Shown here: in pieces, positions 48,301 to 61,529 of the stretch
Layout: the number at the start of each line of letters is the position of its first letter
Position numbering within the stretch: the first letter of the stretch is position 1
Origin: Gordionus sp. m RMFG-2023
Taxonomy: Eukaryota; Nematomorpha; Gordioida; Chordodea; Parachordodidae
DNA: 64,000 nucleotides
Assembly: GCF_954871325.1 (NCBI RefSeq)
Contig: NC_088777.1
Location: 11,013,366-11,077,365, forward strand
Reading direction: 5' to 3'
Position numbers and translations under genes: made by a program
The notes under the pieces: generated by a model
What the model was told of the DNA's origin: nothing
Seen by the model: only the letters and a program-made list of their open reading frames with translations
Databases searched by the model: none

Positions 48301-51300
48301 TTTCTTAATATTCCGATTGGTCCTATTATTTTGTGAAACTACCAATAATTTTTATAGAATCATTAATTGTGGGATATGATATTCACAAGATTTTAAAAAA
48401 AAGTATATTACTGTATCCGGTTCCTTTCAAAAAGAATATGAATCCTTCGGCTAATTTTTCAGGCTAAAATGCATTAATTTTAAGAAATAAATATTATATA
48501 TTTTTTGATATTAGAAGTTTATGTAATTTTTATTTCTATCTCTCTTTCTTTCTATCTACCATTCTATCTATCTGTTTATTGTGTTAAAAAATATCAATTA
48601 AGTTTTGTTTTTTAAATATAGGTTTGAATAAAATTAATTGTTTAATTTTTGTTTTTTTACCGCTCAGACTAAAATTAATTGTTAATTGCTTTTTAAAAAA
48701 AATATATATTTAGCAGTAATTGAATAAAAGTCAGTGGTTGTTAAAGACGTATTTTTTATATTTTACACTATCTAACTGAAGCTGGTATTTGATAAATATG
48801 GTATGGTTTGGTCTACTGGGAAAGAAAATAAGAGAATTATGTAGGTTGTGACTAATATGAATATAAGAGGGAATAAAAGAATGAGGAAAATTAAAAATGT
48901 GAATATCTGACCAATATTAAGGTTAAGATTTATTTAGAATAATTGTTTGGATATGGAGTAAGATAGTGATAACCAAGACCATGGTTAACATTATAACGAT
49001 TCCTCAATCATGAAGGGATATGGAAGAGTATTTGGATGGGATAATCAACCCACCTAATTAAAGGCTTTAACTGTGTAATATAAGTTTGCAATATGGGGGT
49101 ATTTAGCCAACTCGTTCATACTTTGGGCAAATGTGGGCCGGCGGATTAAAAATTTTTAACAACGTGCAAGCGGACTGGTGAACGTAGATATATTTTTCGG
49201 GAGAATTCAATAGAACACGAGTTTATAATTATATTTAAAAGGAAATAAAATTTCATAGTATTACATTTATTTTAAAAGTTTAAGTAAAAATATATTAAAA
49301 TTAAATAAAAAGCCAAATCACAACAATAATATCGAAAAATTGGGTGGGCGAGTTGAGTAATCTTTTTATAAAACTAAGTGGATGGGCAACTAAAAAAAAT
49401 TTAAAAACCATATGTGGGCAGGCTCTATAAAACCCGCCTATTGCAGATCTCTATTGTTCGTTAGTACCTTATATAAAAAAAAATTAATGACATATCAATC
49501 ATTTAAATGGCTTATACAATTATAAAGGATTTACCGCTTCATTAATAACGTCTCCCACTTCGTTGATTTGAAGCAAGGAAGATTTTTGCTTGTTCATAAA
49601 TGAATGCATTGTATGAATGGTATGTAAATGAGAGCCCTTCGTCGCGGTGACCAATAAACAATCGACGCTTTTTTTAAAAAAAAAAAGAAAAACAAATATT
49701 TTTATTAAATAGTATAAATTTGCATAATCCTGTTTTACTGGAGAGAAACAAAACTGTGATCGGCATGGCGCCTAATATAAATACTAAGAGATAAGCAAGC
49801 CATTCGACTAGCGAATAATTTAAAGATAAATAACACGGGTAATTATATTATTTTTATATTAATAAAAAATTACGTCAAATCCTTTTCCAACCTCGTGGAT
49901 ATATCTGTGCGGCTAAATTTAAAAAAAAACAAATAAAATACAAATATAAATGATTAATAACTTTTAAAATATTTTTTTAGAAAATCGCAAAAAGATTTTT
50001 TTGAACTCTGGACATAACCGGAACTCGCTTTTATAAATAACTGGAGTGGAACCTCCTTTAAATATCACAATTAATTTAAAAATGTAAAATGTATATTGTC
50101 AAAAAGTAGGTCTCTGTTATTTAGAGGGTTTATTCCGTTTTTAAATTTTCGAACTTCTTTTCTTCCGACAGTTTGTCGGATTCGGATCAAATTAAGAATC
50201 GACCTTTAAAAATATTTAAAATCCACAGAACCCCCCCCCTTTATTGAAAAATATTCGAGACCGGAACAAATGTTAATCCAGGTTCCAAGTTCTGGCTAAA
50301 AGTAATTTTTTTTCTTTCAATTTTAAAACTTTAGAAATGATTCCAGAAAATATCTCAAATTTTGTGGATTGATCCGCTTTTTGAGAGCTTCAGCATAACT
50401 CTGTATAAGCTCTTCCCTGCCTTCTTTGCTATCTTGGGCTTCGATTTCCTGAGAAAAAAAAAGGAAAAATAAAATGTATATTTGAAATTTTTGATTTTTT
50501 TAAAATAAAATTGCTTCCCTTAGCAATTTTTCATAATTTATATGCCAATTATTTTTAATATGTTATAAAAAAAACTACATGTGGGAAGCAAATTTTTAAT
50601 TGCTAATTTTTTATAATAAAAAATAAATCATGCATATGGCTATCTCTGCGTTTCCAGTTAGCGCGAATTCGTGGAGAAGAATACAAGAGAAGAGAAAAGA
50701 TGAGCTTTCTTTTTTCTTTCATTCTTTCTTTGTATACTTTGCCGCGAATTCGCGCTAACTGTTATTGCAGGGTCATACGATATATTATTGGTGTCATTTC
50801 TTTTTATTATTTAAAAAAAAAGATTTAACAAAAAAAAGATAAGCGTATGTATTTGTACAAATTTTACAACAAATTTTAAAAAAATGTTATTTTATTAATA
50901 AATAAAAGTGAAAATTTTTTTTTTTATGATTTTTCAAAAAAAGGACCGACATCAAACTTTACAAAACTTGAAAAATAAAGCAAAAAATTTGTACCTAACT
51001 TTGGCCTCAACAACGGCAAGTTTAGAGTCGGGATTTTAATACATAAAAGGAATCATAATTTTATCGATTATCCAATTTATATTTCATTTGAAAAAAGCTA
51101 TTAAAAGGTTTAAAATATAACAATTTTAGTATTTTACTAAAAACAAAGACGAATTCCACTCATTCGTAAATCTTGATATTTTGTATAATCTAATTAGTAA
51201 AAATAAAGTCAATTGCTTCCCTAGTAGTAAACCTCATATTTTGATTATTATGCTTAATTTTGTTGGCAATACTATACAAACAAATTTAAACTGTTTATCA

Positions 51301-54300
51301 TAAATGTTGTTTTATAGGTGGGCCAATGCATTGCCGCAAAATAATACATCGGTGCACAGGTTTATTTTTATATTCAATATTCTAAGGACTAATTTTCCTT
51401 TTCTCTCGATATATTTTTTAAAGAGAATTCTAATGGCTCCATAAATGCTTAAAAATAATTTTTGATTGGATAAAATAGAGATATCATCACATATCTTTGG
51501 ACTTTCTCTTCGCGCTATCTCATAACATTAATAATATACCAAATGCAAAATTAATATTTATTTAAATAAATATTATTATTTACCGATCCAAATTTGTGGA
51601 ATATCAAATATTGCTCTGCGGTGGGGTTCATTCCACTATCTAGTTTCCATGATATTATCTATGTAAAAAAAAAATTGAATGGTAGACCGAAGAATAAAAA
51701 GTCATTTTAAAAATATTTAAGAAATTCGTTTTTAAGCATGAACTTGCTTTATTTTCCTTAGCAGATAACCAGAAAGAATAAGCAAAGCATTACTTTTTAA
51801 AATGAAATTTTTAGGCATTTTTATTATCTTTTAACAACATTTTACATTAGCAATGGTCAACTTTTGTAATTAATAATTAACCAGAATTACAAAAAAATGT
51901 ATAGTTAAATCCTAAGCCTGAAAAAACGGCTAAACCTATTTTGGTCCCACATAGTCACGGGTTCTTTTTTTTGAAAATTAGTTCAACTTTGAAAAAAGCA
52001 TAAATAAATTCGTGTCTCAATGCTTAACAAATTTGTTTCACTAGGCCGAATTTATAAACATAAAACTCATTACTTTATCTTTGAAGTATTCCATGACACC
52101 GGCCGTAGTAGACGTGCAATGGATGAGACAAAGGCCCATACATCTAACCGGGTAGGCCATCTATAAATAAAGTATATTAAAATAAAATACATTTATTTTC
52201 ACATTTAAGTTTTAAAAAAATACTAAATAATGTAAAAAAATATTATGCAAGTATGAAGATTTTGCTCATAGATGGCAGTAAGGTTTAAACATCTATAAAA
52301 GAAAATCTCGAGGCTTATGTAATATTATTTTAGCTAAAATATTAATTTTAAATAGGCTAAATAGAGAGGCCCCTTTACTACATAAGGTTTGTATCTTTTT
52401 GAAAAAACTAACAGGGGTTCCTTATCTACATATATATCGATAATTGATTTTGACCATAATGAGGTGTATCACAACAGGTGAATAATGATACATTTTTTTA
52501 TACATTACACACGGGTATGAAATAAAATAAAGCAGTTTTTGCGTTGATACCTCTAAATCGGGATAGGATGTTAATTTATCATTAGAATCATTTTTATTCA
52601 GAGAATACTGTTCGAAATCATAGGTAAAACCCAAAAAAATCCCTATTTGACGCCCGAATTGTAGGACTTCATTAACATATATTGCTTAAAACGTATGTGA
52701 TTTTTGGTTGATCAAAGTGGTTTATGGAATAACAAGAATTTCTAATTGGCAAGCTGGCCGACAAAGTGAATTTTCCATAAAGTTTTAGACAATTTAGAAA
52801 GATTTGGGAAAAAATTCCTTCGATTCTTATAAAATTGATGCTCACCATCAATAGCGTCGTTATCCTCTAAAAATATATAATCGGATGCAAATTTATAAGA
52901 AGAGGAAATCATATTAGTAACTAATTAGTTAAATGTATTAAATTGGAATAAAAAAATGAGAAAATTTTTTTTAATAGAAAAACGGAAATGGGATTGAATA
53001 AAAGGATATCTTGTTTATTTTTATTATATTTTTTAAATGATAATATTATTGTGAAAATTGTTAACTTTTGATTATTCATCAACGAAGTAAAGTAGGTTAA
53101 AAAGAACAGTATGTGACTAAATAGTAGTCATATGTGGTAAAGGATTCAACACTAAGAAATTTTTCCCAAATGTTTTAGCTCAATTGATAAAATATCTTGT
53201 GCTTTAATATAGCGGTAAATAATTTTTATAATTCATTTAAATTAAACGCGATTTCGATTGTACAAAAGGAAATATAATTATATTTACTATAAAAAATTTT
53301 TTTAGTGACCAAATATAATTGTGTAATTATTAAAATATAATACAATATGATATGAATTCCTCTTAAAAACACCTTCTTATGAAAGCTATCGCGACCCCCC
53401 GTTAGCCACTCCAAAAAGTAATAGAGATAGAAGTCATCCATCTGGACGATAACAATAAGGAATTTATTCTTAATAACGTCAATATTTTATTTAGGCGTAA
53501 AAGCCTTGTTTTTGTATGTTTTGATCCATTTACCTAACCTTATATTCTTGGCAATGCACCCACCATTGGGTGAATAGCAACAAGGATTATAAAATTTTCA
53601 TATTTTTTATTCTACAATATTTATATAAAATTAAATTGGATTAAAAGGGGAGGGGAGTAAGTGTGGTAGAATGCTGCATATAAATATTGATAATAGCTTA
53701 TAGAAGGAAATAATCTTAAAAAAATTTTTTAATTAATAATTTTTAACCCTATTGAACCCGTAAAATTCGTATTCAATCAAGCTACACTGCCCCCCCCCTC
53801 CTGAGATTCCAGTGAAAAAATACCTATAACGCCCCTATATAAGTAAGAATATTCCTAAAATATTAGTTATCCGAATATACATACCGCAAATCGAGCTAAT
53901 ATATTTGCACCAGCACCTTCTCCAAGTCCTATGACGTAATGGACACTATATATTTATTTATTATATCGTATATAAGAATATAATAGCATTTAAATAAATT
54001 AAGGACTTCATTCATATTACAAATTCCATATATTCTAACCATAAATCTGAATATATTTTTTACCTACATTTAATTATTCGCAACAAAGAGATTAATTAAA
54101 TTTAAAATAGTAATTTAAAGGTAAAAAATTTAATATATAATCATAATTTAAAAATCAGAATAACAAGTTGCGAAAACGATTATCTTGAGGATAAATAAAT
54201 TGTGCTGAAATTATCAAGAAAATAGCAAATTTACTTGAAGGCGTCTAAAACTGATACTAGAGATTCGCCCAATTCTTGTAAAGAAGGAAATCGATAACTA

Positions 54301-57300
54301 GTAAATAGAATTATTTTTTTTAAAAATTTTACTAATGAAATTACATATTAAAGTTTTTAAAAAAAAGAAGCTAAGTTGTTATTTTATCAAATTTTTCCTC
54401 AGTCTTAGTTGAAGTTTTAATCAGAGTTTTAAATGCTCTTCAAAATAAAAAATCTTGAAAGATTTTTTTGAGAATGCTCACTCAAACAAATTTCGCGATC
54501 AAATTTTACCTAAAATTCCAAATCTTTTTTTGTAAAAAATCTTTTATAAGTAAATCTTTTGTGATTTTTGTGTAATGACAAATATTTTAAAAAATTATTT
54601 TGATCTTTAAAAAAATCTTTAACCATTAAATATACATTATTATATTCACATCATTTTCCAATTTATAATCTACCTCACCTATAATTGGCAGCCATAATCT
54701 CATTTTCACATAATCAAACGATGTTAGTCTTATTGACAATCAGGGTAGAACTGATTGTAATCATGTTATTTCCCTTCCTATTTTGATAAACTCATTCATT
54801 GGGCATTGGTTAATTCACTGCTAAAATACTCATTACTATCATTTTAAAGATATCCCCTACTCGTGTCTAGGACTCTAATAGTATCTTGGGGGGGGGGGGG
54901 GGGGTATAACTAATTGGCCTCACTTATTTTAGTCCCAAAATATTGAGACAGCTTTACAACCCGTCTATTCGTTTCAAAGTAACTTAAATATCAGCCTGGT
55001 CCACCGAAAAAAAAATAAATTAGAGCTTTAGCTCTGAAAAAATATAACTTTTGAGTTGGCAAGGCTGGATCATTTTCTCCTTGCCCGAGTATGTCGACTT
55101 CGATGAAGGATGCCCTTTTCCTGACCTCCTGCATTGACGAGTGGTATATGAATGGGTGGAAACTGGTATCTTTAAATCATAAAAAATATACATGTTTGGA
55201 ACTTTTAAAATGATGGGACTTGAAGAGATGAAAAGTTAATTTCAAAAAAAAATGGACATTAATCAAAGACGCGCGGGTACTATTCTTTTTTAGTTGGTAC
55301 CGATACTGACGCCGTTAATACAAAAATTATATTTTAATTTTATTATAATATAATATTGAAATAAAGATATAATTTCATAAAAATTATCATTTTTATCTAT
55401 CATCTTTATGAAATTAAAATGGAGGGAAAAAATTAGAACTTATTTCTTATCAGTTTAGAAATTTGTAAGGGCTCAATGTAGACTAAAAAAAATTATATCT
55501 TTTTTAATTTATGCTAGTCATTCCTCATTTTATGTGAAATCAGAATGTTGGGGAGACATCTTACAAATCAATTAAAATTTTTCATAATGGTTAGGTATGC
55601 TGTTAAAGGATTAATTACAATCTAAATTTTATTTTCTCTAGCTCTATGAGTTGTAGGAATGTGAGCGTTCAAGGTGTAAAAAAAGAACGCTTTGCTCAAT
55701 TTTGCAGGGCACATAAATAATAAAGATTATTCGAAAAAATTTAAATGGTGTCAACCCATTTATTGTTTTGGATCAAATGCATTATATATAAATATAATTG
55801 ATACAAGAAGATATAAATCTTTGAACATAAACCAGGCTGAAAATCCAAACGTGTGGGGAGTGGGGGGGGTATGGTTGCAAAGCCCTCCCATCCATAAATT
55901 TGAACCGAAACATGTTCGTTCCACTAAAAAAAAGTGCAAGAACCTACACTGTAAAATGTAAACAAACTATGCTCAGCTAAATCCATTGACTAAATTCTTT
56001 TAAACAAATTGTTACTCAAGTTCATTTGATTTTTACCATTCTAAAAAATAAAAATAAAAGTGCAAATTTTAATAAAAGATTTTGAAATTTTTTTTCAAGT
56101 CAATTGTTATCAAAATCTTTATAAATTTTGCACTGTTGTGAGAAATTTTACAGATACATGATAAGAGAAGGAATATATTTTTCTAAATAAATATTTCTCC
56201 ATAGTTAAATATTTTTTTTGGATTAATAAGTTTTTAAGAAAAGCCTATATGAATTTTAAAAAATCTGAAAAGTTAGAGATAATAAGATTGACAAGATCAA
56301 ATAAAATTAATTTAAATCGCGATTGTAATTTATGATTTTTTTAAATAAAAATTACCAGTTTAAATCAATTCTCCTATTCTATTTGTATGCATTTAAAATT
56401 ATTATTAAATTATGTTTTATGTTGCGGTGATCCTATATAAAAAAAATCTCCATGATTATTTCTACCCTCTTTAATCTGATCCCGTTGATAACTATGATTA
56501 TTTCAGATGCTGTTTATAAATATAATTTTCGTTTATATAAAAAATAATTTAATTAATTTAGAATAACCAAGCATTTATGCTAAAATTGAAAAATAATTAT
56601 TATAAAATAGTCAGCCAGAATCAGGATATGTATTAAAATTTTAAATGCTGGGTAAATAAATATTGATAATAGCATATAAGAGTAATTGAAAAAAATACGG
56701 AATTAAGTTTGACCTGAAAACAGATTTTCAATTTAAATATACTTTTAGAGTATCAAATATAAACAGCTATTTACTTTTGTTCTATCAAATTTGAACAGCC
56801 TTGTAATTCCAAAGACTGAGAATATCCGCGATTTTTTAAAAAAAATTCTAAGATAAACTTATATACTAGAAGCGAAGAATTTGTAAGAAAGAAATATTGT
56901 TACTTACGATTGCTTCCTATGTCATGAACAGTGAGTATTACGGGGTGTTTCTTGACATCTTCTTGGGGGCCCTTTGTGAAAAAAAAAATAATTAATATAA
57001 TTTTAAGTTAAAATTAATAAATATCAACTGTTCATATGAGGCCAGTTTTTTAAATGAACTTCGCCTGATCTTTGCAATCGGTATTCGATCCGGTCTTTTG
57101 ATTTATTATATAGCTGTATTCTGTCTTGCCTTTATATTTAATACAGATCTTCAGTTCAATCCTTTAATATCGGTCGGGTACCTAATTGGTCCTAAATCGT
57201 TAATAATTAAGGTATATGTCCAAAGTATTAACTTACGGATAGGGCTTGGAAAAAATATTTGTTTTTTTATGGTTCGAGCCCTACATAGCAATATATTTTC

Positions 57301-60300
57301 CTTAAAAATATCCGTAATAAAATATTCATGAAATAAATAAGCTTTTATTCAAAAGAAAAATACACTGTGACACATATTGTAATTATGATTGAAGGTTTCA
57401 ATGCAGAACTACTCCGCTGATTAAGAAAATTAAGCCCATAATAATTAGAGTTCGCTAGTGATACAATAGTTTAAGGACATTTTAATTTACTTAGCAGCAG
57501 AGCACCCTATTTCCTACTTGATATAATAACTTTTCAATTTTATAAAGTTCCCCTCTTTCCCTTTTTTATCTTTCCTTCTCTTTCTTTCAAATATTTATTA
57601 AAAACACTTAAAGTTTTAAAAATGCATTATAAATAACCATAGGGATTAGAGGCGAGCGAGGGCCTAACTTTTTTCACGGCTAGCCCGCTCACGGTGGCAG
57701 AAAAAATTTCACGCCTTTTCAGGCTTTCTGCTGAAAGATTTTAACTTGACCCGCCCGCTCACGAAGGACTCACGACCGAAAACTCGCGGTTTTTACTTTT
57801 CTTCTAAATTTCATAATATTTTATTGGTACTTTTATGTAATTTTTGTTATTTCTATAATTTTATATTAATAACAAACAAAATAATTATCGTTTAAAGATC
57901 AAAATTTTTATTTAAAGAAAGAAAGAATGTCCATTTTTTTATTTTAATTGTGTTCGTCTTTCATCTAATAAGCGATTAGCTATAGAAAAAATAATCTTTC
58001 ACTGGAAGCCGAACTTGCCAGGGCTAATAAAATTTTACTAGCAAATTTTCTCAAAAAAGGAAATGTATTTTCCCGTACTTCTAAATAATTTAATTTATTT
58101 GTTTTTTGAACGACGAATCTTTAAGTTCATCTTGACAACTTTCATCGATAGATGTTGTGGCCTGCCGAAAAATCTCTAAATGTTTCATTTACAATAATGC
58201 TATTTTATATGTGTACAGGATGTCTGGCATTGTCTTATGCATATCTTCGAAAAATCACTTGGACTTTTTAAGTTTTATATTCTGCCTTTTCGTCGTCTGG
58301 TAACAACTTAAAACGTTTGAAATTAGAATTTGTGGTGACTGCATAATAAATCTTTCCTATAAAAGAGATATTGTCCTGTTTCATAGGGTTTTGATTATTA
58401 CTGTATCGCCTGCTGAAATGGCAAAATTTTATTAATTTTTGTTGACAATATAATTTTCTGGGATCTTTTCCATTGTCATTTATAGTGGGATGAAAATCTG
58501 CGCTCTCAGATTATCTGAGCATTCTTTGAATAGTGATGAAAAATATCTAAATAGTGTATGATATTTATATCAATGGTAGCTAATCTATTTAATTCTTGTT
58601 TGTTAAGTTAAATTATGATTTCAAGAAACTTTTTATCATGATATATGCATAGTTTTATCCCATTATAGGTTGCTTAATAAAATGTCTTAGCTTGTTTGCT
58701 GCAGATTGCTTAAAATATTGCACTATCTTTTTTACACCATTTATACTTAAAGCTATTTCAGGTAAGCAATTATCAAAAATATAATGCATTATATTATTTA
58801 ATATATGGCATTTTTTTCATCATTTTTGAATGCAATTATATTCACAACATTTAAAACAGCATGTGAGGCAATTGCATCAATTATCTTTTAGATTTAAAGT
58901 AAATATGAGAAAATAAACGATAAGTTATTAAGATATTTAATTTTCCTTTTAATTTTGACTGATCATAATTTGAGCGCAAATGATTAGTATATAAAAAAGA
59001 CAAATGAATATAAAACATAAATTTCCATTGCTGAAATTATTTTTCATTCAATTGAAATTTAAGACGAGGAAAAAATATTATTTATAAAATGCGTAATTTA
59101 TTTTGTTTTCAAAAATTATTCCTCAAAAAGAATTATATTAAACTAGAAAATATATATTATAATTATAAAATTTCAAATTTATATTCATAGATAGACAATT
59201 TTAAAAATTAAAATTTCCGTGATTAACAAAAAATTTATGCTCACGCCCAATCAAGCCTGGAAAAATTTTTGGGAAGACCAGTCACGCCTAATAATTGACA
59301 TTTTATTCACGCTCATGCCGCGACCCTGTCACGCTTAATTTCATGACCCACGCCCACCTCTAATAGGGATCAAAAAGCCTTCTTAAATCTACTATGCTCT
59401 CCGGGAGAGAAAAACTTTTTGATATATTGAACTTTAATTCTTAAGAAAATCTTAGATATGTGGCACGAAATTTAAGTCCTCGAGGATGTTTGTGCATATA
59501 AATTATAATCAAAATATTTCTTACGTGGAAAAATACGTTGAGGGGAAAGCCCTTGCTTGTTTGAACTGCGATTTTCTGGAAGTAAATATTTTTAAAAAAA
59601 AGAAGTATTTTATGCACAGATTATATAAGTAATATAGATAAATGTTTTTGCTTCTAAAAAAAGGATATATTCGATGATATTAAAAGAAATATTTTTGGAA
59701 CAAATACGTTATAAAGATATATCTTAGTGTGCAATTTTATGGTGCATTTTATGACACCATGACTAAAAAATCGCAAGCACCTACATTCCATCATATATTT
59801 CCGTAGTTTGTACGGTGTTCAAATTATAAAATTTTGTTATTTATATAAAATTCTTATAGTGAACGAAATCAGAATTTAATTATGATTATTTGGGGCATAA
59901 GAAATGTGAAACATACAAATTGTCATTTGATAGATGGAATGGAAAAAAAGTTATTAAATATTAATTACTGATAAAATTTTGGTACACCGATAAAGTTTTG
60001 GTATATACCGATAAAATTTTGGTATACCTAGCAATTTTATATTTAAATCCCATGTAAAAATTATCTCTAAAATATTATAGGATTCTAGCTCCACTTTAAT
60101 AGTAATCGAGGTCAAATCTCATCATTTTGGGGTCCCCTCCATCAATTATATTTTTTTTCAAATCTAAAAATTGATTTTAAAATATTCTTTTATGTAACAA
60201 GATGTCATGGGATATTTTTAAGGTTCTTTTGTAAAATTGATTAAAATGAAATGGAGTTAGAACTGGAGTACTGCTGAGCCGACCCGCAGTATTTCCTTCC

Positions 60301-60938
60301 TATTCATCCACTGATTGAATATAACGATTAAAAAAAACAATAAAAGTTTTTCTTTAAATCAGAAGTGGGAAATATTATCCAATATCATATTATGTAATAA
60401 ATATAATAAAATACATAACTATCATTAAATTATGTGAGTGTTATTGCGAATACTCAAACTTAATGTTTAACAGACTGAGCTATATTCCTTAATTCCCTTT
60501 TATAAAAAGTAGGGCCAAAGAGGGCATAGGTCCGGGCCTAGACAGATAAAATTACCATAGGACATAAGGCAGCTCAGGCAGAAAAAACCATTAGACATGA
60601 AATCATTTAAAATTTTCAAAAATACTTCTTAATTCTAAGAAAAGTTCAAAATTTTGCGCCATTTAAAATATTTTTTTCCATCGCCTAATAACAGAGGATT
60701 GGACTCTTCGGAAGCAGTGAGAAATTGCGAGGTCTTAGGTAATATTTTTTGGTTAAAATCTTGATTTAGATTTTAAAAAGTCGGCTATGTCGAGATTTTC
60801 GGTATATACCACATACAAAATACAAGCATTACAACATAACCAAGTTTATAAGGCAGAAATCATTACGTCAATAAATTTCTCTTGAAATCTGCCGGTCCAA
60901 TTTCCTAAGTCTTTACTCCTTTCTAGGGTGATAGGTAT
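45303..60938 (-). CDS. NDRG family protein (N-myc downstream-regulated, alpha/beta-hydrolase fold)
   Basis: Thirteen minus-strand exons, in phase at every junction: 60867-60938 (least certain), 59525-59575, 56908-56971, 55049-55169, 54235-54297, 53885-53945, 52074-52160, 51584-51658, 50330-50448, 49739-49771, 49535-49667, 48412-48463 and 45303-45415 with the stop. They give ~347 codons; NDRG proteins are ~340-390. Family landmarks in order are VQTSKGFPLNVFFHG, HPVILTVHDIGSN, RASFIEVDILGQGEND, RFPSLQEL, VIGLGEGAGANILARFA, GMNPTAEQYLIFHKFG, LLVTATKGS, PEKLAEGFIFFLKGTGY and a basic tail, HGRASRIS ... RYSRDELNL. The nucleophile elbow reads GEGAG with no Ser, as in NDRG proteins, which are thought to be non-enzymatic. 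One exon is only 33 bases. Two donors are weak (GTTATA after 55049, GTTTTA after 50330). The start codon lies further upstream and was not found. Confidence 0.93.
45416..46479. other. NDRG last intron, left part
   Basis: A+T-rich intron sequence. The ORF 45893-46111 has no support. The LINE remnant begins to its right. Confidence 0.4.
46480..48180 (-). mobile_element. Non-LTR retrotransposon (LINE) remnant in NDRG introns
   Basis: A G+C-richer island coding, in broken frames on the minus strand, for reverse transcriptase pieces: TTSDVRKVILSLNA (~47470), KTDFSKSFNS (motif A, ~47170-47195), QQVDPLGSFF (motif B, ~47010-47030), GPPEEVMKAINILKS after a lost YxDD motif (~46880), and SGGIGIRPPSLIYIS near 46490. 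This order is that of a LINE reverse transcriptase and its C-terminal region. Many stops and shifts; no poly-A tail or target duplication could be read. It lies wholly in the intron between NDRG exons 45303-45415 and 48412-48463. Confidence 0.78.
48464..49104. other. NDRG intron, no other feature
   Basis: A+T-rich with a TCTATCT/TTTC microsatellite stretch near 48540-48575. Confidence 0.4.
49105..49460. repeat. Probable hAT-type non-autonomous element with GC-skewed ends
   Basis: Left end TTTGGGCAAATGTGGGCCGG and the reversed right end TAGAGATCTGCAATAGGCGG resemble each other and many hAT termini; GTGGGC / GCCCAC motifs recur inside. No clean 8-bp duplication. Lies in the NDRG intron before exon 49535-49667. 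Confidence 0.45.
50655..50761. mobile_element. Small foldback (MITE-like) element
   Basis: CAGTTAGCGCGAATTCG at 50655-50671 is inverted at 50745-50761 (CGAATTCGCGCTAACTG), and the arms continue imperfectly into purine-rich and pyrimidine-rich halves. The 107-bp unit could fold into one hairpin. It lies in the NDRG intron upstream of exon 50330-50448. Confidence 0.75.
57647..59362 (-). mobile_element. hAT element remnant in NDRG intron
   Basis: Ends TAGAGGCGAGCGAGGG and (reversed) TAGAGGTGGGCGTGGG, flanked by a perfect 8-bp duplication ATAGGGAT (57639-57646, 59363-59370). Subterminal CTCACG / CACGCC motifs recur. The minus strand (~57950-58760) keeps pieces of a hAT transposase, including ENTFPFLRKFASKILL and ASSASSERLF near 57985-58060. 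The remnant has several breaks; not functional. Confidence 0.85.
59576..60866. other. NDRG intron between the two most 5' exons found
   Basis: A+T-rich. A short direct repeat (CGATAAAATTTTGGTATA-like, 59970-60025) is the only pattern seen. Confidence 0.4.
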
Positions 60939-61201
60939 CTTCTTTTTTTTAAGTTCTTTTTAATGTTTTTCAGTTAATCTTAAAATTATGTTATATTAAT
61001 TAAATTATAATGAATGAGTATTTTTAATATAGGGGATTTTTTTTAAGATTATCCTTATAAATATATTTATTTATTCAATAGTATTTTAATTTCTCACTTA
61101 TATTTAAATAAGAAAGAAAAAATATATATTTAGTAAAAATTTGTTCGATAATTATAATATACAAATATACTGTAAAAAAGAATTTGTATTAATTATTAAA
61201 A

Positions 61202-61444
61202 ATGAAAATCGATATTAATTTTTTGAAATCGGAGATGGCGAAGAGCGCGGTATCTAAAAATTTCTTAAATATATATCCACTTTCTCTTTACCGCTCCGCG
61301 TTCTGCTATATTTTATTGTTGTTAACGGCTATATCCAAATCAAATGAAAAAATAAGTGCAGATATATTATATAGACCAAATTTGGCATTTGTTGTTTGCT
61401 ATAATTTTTTATTCATTTTCAAAAAGGGTTTTAATATAAAATAG
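61202..61444 (+). CDS. Candidate small ORF with hydrophobic segment
   Basis: An 80-codon ATG frame with SLYRSAFCYILLLLTAISKS, which could be a signal peptide or anchor, and moderately coding-like composition. No family, no clear donor; it could be chance. Confidence 0.25.
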   Translation: MKIDINFLKSEMAKSAVSKNFLNIYPLSLYRSAFCYILLLLTAISKSNEKISADILYRPNLAFVVCYNFLFIFKKGFNIK

Positions 61445-61451
61445 GAAATCA

Positions 61452-61517
61452 TCTACAACTCTATCAATTCGTTTTAACATTGTTTGTTCCTAATCTTCAT
61501 TTAACTACTCTTGAGAA
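61452..61517 (+). CDS. Candidate internal exon, unknown protein
   Basis: Between AAAATAG (ends 61444; the exact acceptor is uncertain) and a strong donor (GAGAAG|GTAAGG, 61518) the frame reads HLQLYQFVLTLFVPNLHLTT. It looks like part of a helical protein domain. No neighbouring exon joins it. Confidence 0.28.
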
Positions 61518-61529
61518 GGTAAGGTGACA

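Noticed and set aside
53640-53840. Possible MITE ending in a C-run and AACGCCCCTA
   Set aside because: The left end and target duplication could not be recognised.
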